From Alisma plantago-aquatica (taxonomy: Eukaryota; Streptophyta; Magnoliopsida; Alismatales; Alismataceae), in contig OY856413.1 of the NCBI GenBank assembly GCA_963693085.1, forward strand, positions 546,525,879 to 546,589,878: a stretch of 64,000 nucleotides of DNA. The letters run 5' to 3'. Below, piece by piece: positions 36,548 to 46,838 of this stretch (its first letter is position 1; the number at the start of each line of letters is the position of its first letter). Below the pieces are notes generated by a model. That model saw only the letters and a program-made list of their open reading frames with translations. It made no database searches and was not told where the DNA came from. The translations under genes were made by a program, and so were the position numbers.

Positions 36548-38783
36548 TGTTGGGAAATATGGGCATAGAGTATAGTAGCAGAAACAAAAAAAAAATCTAA
36601 ATATATTCCCATAATAGCAAGATCACGTCAACTACTATGAAATTGGAAGGATGATTTAGCGAGTTATACCTGGTCCTGGAGAAAGTCTAGAGACAAAAAA
36701 TGGCTTCAATGCAACTGTCAACTAGTTGTTGTTAGATGGTGGTTGTGCAACTCCTGGTTTTCACCATGAATAATGAATAGAACAGCTTCAACAGCGCTCT
36801 TGTGGTCTTACCACGGACTACAGGCTGCAGTTATCCTCCTAATAGTAGCCAAAATACTCCTACCTCTAGAGTACTCCACACGAGCCAACTAGAACTCTAG
36901 TCATTCAACTAGAACAGATAGGAAGGAGTTGTCCCTCCCATTGGTGTACTAGTCACCAATGTGCTCTACCACACCAATGACTCTCAATTGTTCTCTCCCG
37001 TAGCTATCCCTACCTTGTTGGGTAGGACTTTCTTGGGCTCTCTCGGTTACCACAACTAGAGAGGATAACAATTGTTAGAGGAAATAATTCTTAGTTGTCT
37101 GTGTTGTGCTATGGGAAGCCCCCAATACTCCTCCTTTATAGGTGGGGTCAGGGCTAGAGTTCCCAGTCAGTATGAGATTGTACGAGAGTGGAAGGGGTCA
37201 GAAGATCTTGAATTTTCATAACCTACAAACTCTAAAATGGACATTTAATGACCCACACAGTCATTTGATCACTTGATATGGTCATCTCTCATTGCCAAGT
37301 GGCCGTTTGGTAGTTTCCCAATTGCACACAAATTTGGCAATTTCAATTCTAATTCATATTACATATTAATTCCCTTGCACCACAAGTAACGTGTAATCGA
37401 ACAAGCTCGAAAACATCCAGAACCTTCGTTTGGCCTAATCGAGTTGTCTCACCCATGCGAGGTGCCTGTCTCGTTCACCCAGACAGTCGTCTGGTGACCC
37501 TGAGTCGAGTTGATCAATTCAATAGATTGAACTGGTCAGTTCACTCCTCAATTTGAGTAGAACCTAGCCAATTTGAACTCTAATTATCTTGACAATCCAA
37601 ACGGCCATCTCAACACTTGAGAAGCCCGTATGGCTTATCCAAACGGTCATCCGACCCAATGAGATGGTTGGTTGATAGTTTAGTCAGCTAATCTGTTTAT
37701 TTGAATTGAATACATAAACACCTTAGCAATAAATTAATCCAATCATCATTCAAGTTAACATCATCTTCTATATGAGTTCCTTTGTGTATGACCCTATAGG
37801 TCCCATATCACATTGGAGGTGAATGTCCATAACTAGATTATGACATCATAAGCAAGCAGCGATGCCTAGTTGTACATCAATGCTACCCAAGTGATTGGAC
37901 AGTTGGAGAACAACTTCAACCTACAATATGTTTAATATGTTGCAATGATTGTATAATTCCTTTATATCTGATATCCAAGATGAACTCAACACATGGAAGT
38001 TCACCATCTCAATGTTCAATCCATGTTTCTTGAACCAAGAGCAGATTGGTTGAGATAATGTGACCTCAATATCATATATCGATTCACATGTGCATGCACA
38101 TGCATTTCTCTGTTTTGCTTATCAAGTGGCCAGGATATCATACTCCAATAGGAGGGACAAATCTGACACCTATCACTCACAAATCTATCCCCATGTGTCA
38201 AAGTCACCCAATCATAACATTTATAACAATCCATGTTCCAAGATTGAGTTTTATGATGCCAAAGCATACCCAATGACATGTGATGAGTGCAATGATTTTA
38301 GGTCTAAGAATCACAATCACCAGCTTCACTAAGAGAGATGACGATGAACACCAATGATGGTTTCCATCTGTCACTCTCAAGGTGGGTCTGTCTGATACAT
38401 TATTCCCTAACATGTATTTGTGTGCTTGGTTTGATATTTCCATATCATTACTAATGAGATTTTGTCATCAACCAACCCACACTCTACTCTTATGTGTTAC
38501 TGGTGTATGTCTACCTTCCAAAGTAACAACTGACTAGGGACATAATAAGAATGCACACACTTTTAGCATTCATATGATCTCATCCTTCCAAGTCACGTAC
38601 CTGAAGACATATGTCATTGAGTATTGTCATTCTTTATACATTCATAATATTTCCTCATTATCTCACAACTGAGTGAAGAAGAATAAATTTGAAGGTTGCC
38701 TTTATATGTATTAATCAGATCCTTTATGGTATATTCCATGACAATCATCAAATGGTTGGTTCTTTGAGCATACCTTAACAAAA
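36548..38783 (-). repeat. 5' LTR of copia B
   Basis: Ends TGTTGGGAAATATGG next to the primer-binding site; the outer end is TTAACAAAA against TTACCAACA in the partner LTR, so its terminal CA is mutated. Confidence 0.9.
37133..37680 (-). promoter_or_regulatory. TATA box and upstream array (B, 5' LTR)
   Basis: CCTATAAAGGAG (minus) at 37131-37142 is a weakened TATA box. The array runs about 37240-37680 with CAAGTGGCCGTTTGG, AAACGGCCATCTC, AAACGGTCATCCG and ACAGTCGTCTGGT. Confidence 0.55.
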
Positions 38784-39622
38784 CGTATTCAATACCCTCA
38801 CAGGTGACTCAGGGTATGTCAGCCTCCCTTGGAGTTCAATAGGTTCATGCTGAGCACATAGCTTGGGTCCTACACATAGAGCTTTAGATTGGACACATGG
38901 AACACATAACACATCATACTATATTAAGGGGGTACGTCTAAATGATAAGAAGCTTCACCAATCTATTCTAGCATCTCAAATGAACCCATGTATTGGGGAC
39001 TCAGCTTTCCTTTGTTCTTAGCTACAGCTCAAATGGGTCATATTTTCAGAAATACATGTTCACCCATAGTGAAGTGCAAGTCATCCTGCTTTGCATCAAC
39101 ATATGACTTCTGTTGATCATGGGATCTTTTCAGCCTTTGCTTGATCAAAGTGACTTTATCAGCATATAATTGTAGTTCCTATGACCTCAACAATGTCCTT
39201 TCACTGACATCATCCCAGTGAAGTGGTAAATGACACAACATCCCATAAAGATCATCATACGACGACATCCCGATATTGACTTGGTAGATGTTATTGTAAG
39301 CAAACTCAGCTAAGGGCAAGTACTACTCCCGTGATCCACCCTAATTGAGAACACATGCTCTCAATAGATCCTCTAAACTCTAGATTGTTCATTCTGACTG
39401 TCCATTAGTCTGTGGGTGATAAGATTTGTTAAACTTCAATCTAGTATCAAGTTCTTCATGCACTTCCCTCCACAACTTGGAGGTGAACTTAGGATCACAA
39501 TCAGATATAATTGGACTCAGAACACCATGCAGTCAAACTACCTCTCTAATATTAGTTCAACTAGGTCTGTCACCTTGGAATTGATCTTTAAGGCTAGGAA
39601 ATGTGCTGACTTGGTAAGGCGG
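38784..39622 (-). pseudogene. Gypsy G integrase core and C-terminus
   Basis: Begins LTKSAHFLALK, then SDCDPKFTSKLW (second catalytic Asp), SYHPQTNGQSE (catalytic Glu), LPLAEFAYNN, KQRLKRSHDQQKSYVDAK, GEHVFLKI and FHVSNLKLYV, ending LTYPESPVRVLN. This is the gypsy integrase from mid-core to just before the chromodomain. Stops and a few frameshifts break it. Left neighbour is copia B, right neighbour element C; both cut the reading frame cleanly. Confidence 0.88.
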
Positions 39623-41304
39623 TGATCGGCCTTTTTCACGCGTCCGGAAATGAATGCGGGACAAAGGAAGGAATCAAGCTTTAAATTTATAACCCGAAAC
39701 CTTCGAGGCCCCCACAACTTTATTACGGAGTCGAAGTAGATATACGAGGTCGAACACAGGGACGTGGTGACGTTTAGGACGCCACAGATCTCGTTCTTTA
39801 GTCAGATAAGCCAATACGATAGTTGATAAAAGTAATTGCTAAAACTAGTCTAGCGGGTTGTCACGATATAAAACAAAACAAAGAAAACAAAACAAAACAA
39901 AATAGAGCTCGTGAGTCTACTAATCAGAGAAAGAGAGTTCCTGGCTATGTAACCACAAATGGGACAGTCTATGCACTCGTTCTCGAGTATAGACAACCCT
40001 CGAACACCCAAGCAAGCATCTAGCACGCACACTGGCATCTATCATGTGGGGTCGTCCCACTCGCTCTCGCTATGGGTGACTAAAACCATCAACAATATGT
40101 CAATGACCCTCTCTCGAGGAATGACATATCAACACCTCGGAATACACTAAGTTCCCTCTCGGGTCTTAGGATATTCCGGGGTGTTAGGAACAGAATACCT
40201 TGGATCGTCCTCCTTTCAGGTTCAGATCCAAACTATCATCTCTTAGCTATTCCTACAACAGATCTCTCGATACAGGCAGAAACAGCAGTTCAAACGAGTA
40301 AGAGATCAACCAAACTAGCAATCATAACTTGGAAAGAGAAAATAGAACATGCAACATACTAGATATGATATGAATCTACTTGCTTAAGGCAAAAGTATAT
40401 AAACATGCCTAGATCAGGCTACATAGCCAAGAAGGAGATAACTAGCCATAAACAAGCATAGCAGGCACCGAACAAAGATGGATAAACATCGTTTGTACAA
40501 GAAACTAAGGAATGCAGTAGAATGAAAGAGAAGAGGAAAGAGATATAGCCCATAGAGGAGATGTGGCTCTCGCTCCTCGACCTCTGTGCAGGTCGGATCT
40601 CGGCCCTTGGGTCGTCTCTTCATCCCTCTGGACTCCTCGGCTCACTCTATCTCTAGACCATATCGGGCGGCAGTCGTATCGGTCGGTAGCCGTATCAGTC
40701 AGTAGACTTTTGGGGAACTTGACACACTAGCTCCTTGGTCTAGGCACTAGCTCTTGTCGGGTCCTCCCTCCGGCTCCTCTCCCCGCTCTGTAGGTTGGCA
40801 GCTGCTATTTATAGGCAGCAAGTTGATAGGAGTTGTAGCTTTTATTGGTCCACGTGTCCTTCATCTGTGGCTTTGATCTTGAGGCATCAGGTGGGCCAAT
40901 ATGACTGTCGCTCGAAGACCGTGTCGGGCAGGAGGAGTGTCAGGAAGTTGTATCGGCCAGCCATATCGGGCAGGCCGTATCGGGCAGACCATATCGGGCA
41001 ACTGTATCGGCCAGGCCCTATTAGGCAGTCGTATCGGCCAGGCCCTATCGGGCAGCTGTATTGGCCAGCTGTTGGAATTCTTGTCTTTTCAGGTTTGGTA
41101 CTTGAGAGTCCCAAAATTGGCTAGTTTCGGTGCCTGCAAGTCTAAAATAGGCTAATTAGCTACATTATTGGCTATTTTCACTACATTATCTAATGGAGAG
41201 ACAGAAAACATAAAACATGAACAAAAGAGTGCATATTAAGACTAAAGTGGCACAAAACTATAGATAAAATGCATAGAAAATATGCGCTAATTTGGGTGTT
41301 ATCA
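39623..41304 (-). repeat. 3' LTR of element C
   Basis: From TGATCGGCC to GGTGTTATCA, nearly identical to 44587-46279. One 14-bp unit of the TATCGGGC array present in the other LTR is absent here. Short downstream cluster of CGTATCGGTC units at 40660-40705. Confidence 0.92.
40805..41070 (-). promoter_or_regulatory. TATA box and upstream TATCGGGC array (C, 3' LTR)
   Basis: CCTATAAATAG (minus) at 40805-40815. From about 40905 to 41070, units TATCGGGCAGNC and TATCGGCCAG follow each other every 13-14 bp. GGCCNGATA and its complement alternate, so pairs form imperfect palindromes around GGGC/GGCC. Confidence 0.65.
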
Positions 41305-41325
41305 ACTACCCCAAGCTTAAAACTT
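41305..41325 (-). promoter_or_regulatory. Polypurine tract of element C
   Basis: Minus strand AAGCTTGGGGTAGT precedes TGATAACACC. The upstream CTTGAGGACAAGCAAG is the usual lead-in in Athila/Tat elements. Confidence 0.75.
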
Positions 41326-43081
41326 GCTTGTCCTCAAGCAAGACTGGGTTCAAAGAACAAAAAGATAACATCCAAATTAAGCTTGGCGATAAATGTTAAG
41401 GTTAAGAAAAAAACAGTTTAAAACATCAATTCTCCTGATCCATGTCATTTCAGAACAAGCCCCCACCTGTCAGGCACAATCCTGCCAAAGCAAGATCAAA
41501 GAGTTTCTAGGCAAGATTAAGAAAATTCACTACAACCTGTCGATACTCATAAGGGTTTGAACCATAATTATTAAACATGAAAGAATTGACACATAGGTGA
41601 TCACACAGGTGATGAGCAATGAGCCATTACCATGAATCCATGCAAACCAATTAGGAATACCATGCCTCTCACTTATTCATGTCATAAGAAACAAAGCAAA
41701 AAGACTCTAATGACTTCAGAGGATCCCGATCTGCATCAGGTTGGTCCATGTAACGAGCAACAGTCCCTACAGTCTGAACCAGTTGGTCCAAAGCAGTGAG
41801 ATGAACTCCTCGTACTGTGCTCAAACCAACCCTGCTACTGAGATGATCTCATAGGTCTCCTAGGGGTTCCTAGTGACTCTCTAATGAGCATTTAGAGTGG
41901 TACTACCAGGCACGACATATCCGCGTTCGTGAGCACAGTCATACACTGGCTGGGCACCATCCTCAACTCTCCTAAAAGAGAAAACATCGCTCATTTATTG
42001 TTCACACTCAGGTTTTTATCATCTGCATTCTATTTTTGGGCTTGGGTGAGAACTATATAGATATTTTTGGGATTTTATGGGCGGCCAAGCCTCTTTTGCA
42101 CATTTTTATATTTTTCATCTTTTTGACTCAATCTAATGTGAGAAGGCATGTAGTCCATCAAGGAGAAACATTTCATCTTGATCATATCTCAAAGCCCATC
42201 ATAATCAGCTTGATACCTGTGTGAGAAGTAGCAATTATGATTCAAGAATCCTTAGAATAGAGGCAAGCTTGTGAAATTTGCAGCTAGGAGACTTTAATCA
42301 TGATTTGGCCCATTCCAACGGTCCTTTACCATGGATTTGTCATTCACAACATAGATTAAGGGAATTTAGCTTTAAGCTATGAAAAAGGGACATAACCTTA
42401 GATTTATTACCAAACTCAAGGAAAGAGTCAAAGAGCATGTCAAGCGAGAGGTCAAGCAATTTTTAAGATGAAAACTGTGCAATTAGGCATAAAGTCAAGC
42501 ATTTATCTATTAGAGTCGCACCACATAGCCATAATTGCAAAGCTACAAGCTTATGCTATATGCAAGAAATAAACGTGCATGTAAGAAGGGTGAAGAGAAA
42601 GAAGGGTGAAGCCTACCACCCCAAGCTTAAGAGTTTGCTCGTCCTCGAGAAAGACTTAAACTTGAAATAGTGAGGCAGGAATGCATGATTGTTAATGGCA
42701 GTTATTGAACTTCTAAAGATGATGCATGGGTGCAAGGATATAAAAACAATTAAAAGAAAGAAACTAACTAGAACATGAAAAGCAAAATTTATTGTAATAA
42801 AAGGGCGGGAGGGTGGGTAAGAGAAAAGGGGGTGGTTGCCCCATGACACTGACACTGGGATCCCAAATCCTAAGTTTTGGGACTAGTGTCACCTGTGTCT
42901 TGCCGACGGGTTTCGCCACATAGTAGGAGTAGAATAGGTGGATGTGTTGGCCCTGCTGAGTCTGAAAAAGCAAAGTGAAATCTGATGACTCAGTGAAGTC
43001 ATCTTTGTGCTGGAAGTGTCTTGAACTGCACTCGGATGAATTCTTCGGCATATCATCCTTAGGGTACCTTTCATTATATGA
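41326..43081 (-). other. Non-coding 3' interior of element C
   Basis: No domain or long frame. A second polypurine-type block lies inside (42613-42655), dividing the stretch in two. Repeated short identical words are few. Confidence 0.55.
42613..42655 (-). promoter_or_regulatory. Internal copy of the polypurine-tract block
   Basis: Minus strand reads CTCGAGGACGAGCAAACTC then TTAAGCTTGGGGTGGTAG. This matches the terminal block at 41306-41344 over about 39 bases at roughly four in five positions. It could be a central priming site or a scar; function is unproven. Confidence 0.55.
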
Positions 43082-44266
43082 TTATGAAAATGAAGGTCTT
43101 TGGATGTCGACATAGGATGAGATAGATGAGAGAGGTTGAACGTCATCTTGAGGACTCATATCTTCTCTCTCCATCTCTGCACTTAAGGTTGGATGCTCAG
43201 ATAAATCTTCATGTACCGTCTGAGTCATCCAATCATATTCTAAGCAAAAAGTACCCCCTGAAGAATCTGTTTGTGGTTCTACCACTCCAAGCTTATCACC
43301 TAGCGTAGAGTCAGGGGTATCTTCATGCTCAGCAGCCATGTCATAGTGAACCGTCCATCCTACCCCCTTGATGTCCACCAAGCCTTGTGAAGGTATGGTG
43401 GCGAATGATGGCTCGTGCTGCTCCAACTCGTCTTTGTTACTATACTCACTGCTCCATGTCAAGAAGCTGTCATCGTCGTCGTCGTCGTCGAACAAATTGT
43501 TCCAAACCATGGTTGACGTACTGCTCAAAGCAAAATGTCAAGTCTCAATATGAGAAATGTCACTCTGGTTTGGTTCAATATCTGACTCTGGTTCCTCAAA
43601 CCAACCTTCTGGTTGTGAGGTCGATTGGCTTTTTGAGTCGTCATCATCATCATCATGGACCCATTCATGTCTATGACTCATTTCTTCCATTGGTTCATCA
43701 ACTGGGTCACCTGGATAGAATGAAGGGCTTCCCCAAGTGGGTTAGTCTTCATAGAAAAATCCTAGTGAATCCATTTTATGGTTTGAATAGGATGATGGTG
43801 CATACTCCACTTCAGACCCAATGGAATGGTCTTGATGACTAACGTCTTCATTATCTTGTGATGGCATTTGTAATTGGATTGTAACTAAATCAATGAGCTC
43901 TTGGAGCCTCCTGCCTTGTTCAACATCTTTATCAGGAAGTTGTTGTACTTGAGCAGCAATGCTTTCGAGACCCATTGATTCTGCCATGCACATATAAGGG
44001 GAACATGCTGTATCAAACTGATGCTTTAGGATGAATCCTTGTTCAACATTTTGAAGCATACTACTACTGTGGTCTGCAGCCTCGGTGGCTACTTTGAGAT
44101 GATGCTCCTGCTTGTCTAATAGTTGTTGGAGCGGATTGATGTTTTCTTGGAGATGAGGAACTAGGGAGGTGAGTGCCTTGACACTTTCTCCAGCTAACTC
44201 CACTGCCTTAATCAGTTCTTGATCCCATGATGGCACTGGAGTCGAGGGCTGACTGGCAATCTCCAT
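43082..44266 (-). pseudogene. Unknown gag-position protein of element C
   Basis: One frame runs from ATG at 44266 to 43082, about 395 codons, with only two stops (TAA at 43742-43744 and a TGA near 43540). It starts about 300 nt after the primer-binding site, where gag should be. The first 174 codons are helical (SVKALTSLVPHLQENINPL, QQLPDKDVEQGRRLQELIDL). The rest is acidic with Asp runs coded by GTC/GAT microsatellites (43465-43490, 43635-43660). There is no CCHC knuckle and no retrotrans_gag motif that I can see. I do not recognise it; a structural or RNA-binding role is only inferred from position. Confidence 0.65.
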
Positions 44267-44564
44267 TGTTGGAATCTCGACATATGATGACGGTGGAGGT
44301 AAGTATAACTCGAATAGTTGTAGAGCACGACCTTCAATTATTTCCAGCTGTCAGAATTACAGAAAAACTCGGGAGGACAGGTGGACAAGATGACTTGTCT
44401 TGCGGAAGAAAGGTCCATGGTGGAAAAAAGTGTGAGAAAAAGAAAAGTGATTTAGTATATATGAACAAGTATGTGTAAAGCAAGAGGAAAACTATGCATG
44501 TATATACAAACTTATAGTGATAGAACAAAAATCTGCTAGGCATGTAAACGTGGAAAACCACGTC

Positions 44565-44584
44565 CCCGACAACGACGCCAAAAG
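44565..44584 (-). promoter_or_regulatory. Primer-binding site of element C
   Basis: Minus strand TGGCGTCGTTGTCGGGGA, close to TGGCGCCGTTGCCGGGGA, the site usual in Athila/Tat elements (tRNA-Asp type, from memory). Confidence 0.85.
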
Positions 44585-44586
44585 TT

Positions 44587-46279
44587 GATCGGCCTTTTTC
44601 ATGCGTCCGGAAATGAACGCGGGACAAAGGAAGGAATCAAGCTTTAAATTTATAACCCGAAACCTTCTAGGCCCCCACAACTTTATTACAGGGTCGAAGT
44701 AGATATACGGGGTCGAACACAGGAACGTGGTGACGTTTAGGATGCCACAGATCTCGTTCTTTAGTCAGATAAGCCAAGACGATATTCGATAAAAGTAATT
44801 GCTAGAACTAGTCTAGCGGGTTGTCACGATATAAAACAAAACAAAGAAAAGAAAACAAAACAAAACAGAGCTCGTGAGTCTACTAATCATAGAAAGAGAG
44901 TTCCTGGCTATGTAACCACAAATGGGGCAGTCTATGCACTCGTTCTCGGGCATAGACAACCTTTGAACACCCAAGCAAGCATCTAGCACACACATTGGCA
45001 TCTGTCCTGTGGGGTCGTCCCACTCGCTCTCGCGATGCGTGACTAAAACCATCAACAATATGCCAATGACCCTCTCTCGAGGAATGACATATCAACACCT
45101 CGGAATACACTAAGTTCCCTCTCGGGTCTTAGGATATTCTGGGGTGTTTGGAATAGAATACCTTGGATCGTCCTCCTTTCAGGTTCAGATCCAAACTATC
45201 GTCTCTTAGCTATTCCTACAACGGATCTCTCGATATAGGCAAAAACAGTAGTTCAAGCGAGTAAGAGATCAACCAAACTAGCAATCATAACTTGGAAAGA
45301 GAAAATAGAACATGCAACATACTAGATATGATATGAATCTACTTGCTTAAGGAAAAAGTATATAAACATGCCCAGATCGGGCTACATAGACAAGAAGGAG
45401 GTAACTAGCCATAGACAAGCATAGAAGGCACCGAACAAAGATGGATAAACATCGTTTGTACAAGAAACTAAGGAATGCAGTAGAATGAAAGAGAAGAGGG
45501 AAGAGATATAGCCCGTAGAGGAGAGGTGGCTCTCTCTCCTCGGCCTCTGTGCAGGTCGGATCTCAGCCCTTGGGTCTTCTCTTCGTCCCTCTAGACACCT
45601 CGTCTCACTCTCTCTCTAGACCGTATCAGGCGGCAGCCGTATCGGTCGGCAGCCGTATCGATCAGTAGACTTTTGGGGAACTCGACATACTAGCTCCTTG
45701 GTCTAGGCACTAGCTCTTGTCAGGTCCTCCCTCCATCTCCTCTCCCCGCTCTGTAGATTGGAAGATACTATTTATAGGCAGTAAGTTGATAGGAGTTGTT
45801 GCTTTTATAGGTCCACATGTACTTCATCTGTGGCTTCGATCTTGAGGCATCAGGTGGGCCAATATGACTCTCACTCAAAGACCGTGTCGGGCAGGAGGAG
45901 TGTCAGGCAGTTGTATCGGCCAGCCATATCGGGCAGGCCATATCGGGCAGGCCGTATCGGGCAGACCATATCGGGCAACTGTATCGGCCAGGCCCTATCG
46001 GGCAGTCATATCGGCCAGGCCCTATCGGGCAGCCGTATCGGCCAGCTGCTGGAATTCTTGTCTTTTCAGGTTCGATACTTGAGAGTCCCAAAATTGGCTA
46101 GTTTCGGTGCCTGCAAGTCTAAAATAGGCTAATTAGCTACATTATTGGCTATTTTCACTACATTATCTAATGGAGAGACAAAACATAAAACATGAACAAA
46201 AGAGTGCATATTAAGACTAAAGTGGCACAAAACTATAGATAAAATGCATAGAAACTATGCGCTAATTTGGGTGTTATTA
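44587..46279 (-). repeat. 5' LTR of element C
   Basis: Ends against the primer-binding site, outer end GGTGTTATTA then GGCGG. Differs from the 3' LTR by scattered substitutions and one extra 14-bp array unit near 45930-45945. Confidence 0.92.
45768..46055 (-). promoter_or_regulatory. TATA box and upstream TATCGGGC array (C, 5' LTR)
   Basis: CCTATAAATAG (minus) at 45768-45778. The array at about 45912-46055 holds around ten TATCGGGC or TATCGGCC units at 13-14 bp spacing. Confidence 0.65.
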
Positions 46280-46838
46280 GGCGGTATACCACGACCCATA
46301 TTGCATCATGACCTTTCTTTGTCTTGGGGAGACCCACAACAAAGTCCATGGTGATATGTTCCCACTTACACTCAGGAAACCCAATTGATTGTAGTTATCC
46401 ACTGGGTCATTGGTGTTCAATCTTCACCATCTAGAATGTGAGACAACTAGACACATATGTTGCTATGTCTCTCTTCATTCCAAGCCACTAAAAGTATCAA
46501 TGTAAGTTTTCAACATGTTGGTGGTGCTAGAGTGTAACATATACTTAGAACCATGTGATTCTTGCAAGATATGATATTCAAGGGAAAATCTTCTAGAACC
46601 CAAATATGACTCTAGTAGCAGATTCCAACATCTACTCCCACTGAGAGATGTGTCTTAGGTTTCTCCAGCAAACCTTTCATCTTGTCAAGCACTAGGCTGG
46701 CTAACGGGCTAGCTACCAACTTGATCAATAGGTCAAGTTTTATCTGAATGTTAGCCACAAAAATCTAGTCTTCTAAGGGATGTGGAGTCCACCTAGAAAA
46801 CCCTTCTAGTCTTCTCCACTGGGTAGATAAGACAGTTG
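46280..46838 (-). pseudogene. Gypsy G zinc-binding domain and integrase start
   Basis: The right end in element sense begins near ILQESHGSKYMLHSSTTNMLKTY, the segment that usually reads EAHSSPYSIHPG with the HHCC zinc-binding domain. CLTF in place of the CxxC follows. It ends FPECKWEHITMDFVVGLPKT (first catalytic Asp in MDFV), HDAIWVVVYR at the point where element C entered. Stops present. The frame continues at 39622 with LTKSAHF. Confidence 0.85.

Larger units (their letters stand above)
27669..38783 (-). mobile_element. Copia element B, inserted in gypsy G, carrying LINE-2
   Basis: LTRs of about 2.23 kb at both ends, minus orientation, with primer-binding site, polypurine tract, gag and decayed pol. 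The outside bases are GGTAT (27664-27668) and CGTAT (38784-38788), one mismatch, and removing one copy restores the G frame across the site. LINE-2 sits in its RT. Relative of A and D: same LTR ends (TGTTGG...), same polypurine tract, similar leader and antisense LTR frame, but more diverged. Confidence 0.92.
39623..46279 (-). mobile_element. Element C: non-autonomous Athila/Tat-like LTR element
   Basis: LTRs of about 1.69 kb, a gypsy-type primer-binding site (TGGCGTCGTTGTCGGGGA), and a polypurine tract ending at the other LTR. The interior (3.3 kb) has no protease, RT or integrase, only one gag-position open frame of unknown type. Perfect target duplication GGCGG at 39618-39622 and 46280-46284, inside codons of gypsy G's integrase. 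LTR start TGATAACACC and the leader are Tat/Athila-like; the structure is that of a LARD or TR-GAG type element that borrows enzymes. Confidence 0.88.

Noticed and set aside
39823..40150. Small plus-strand frames in element C's LTR, repeated near 44813-45110
   Set aside because: LTR sequence; the repeat comes from the LTR pair and stops differ between copies.
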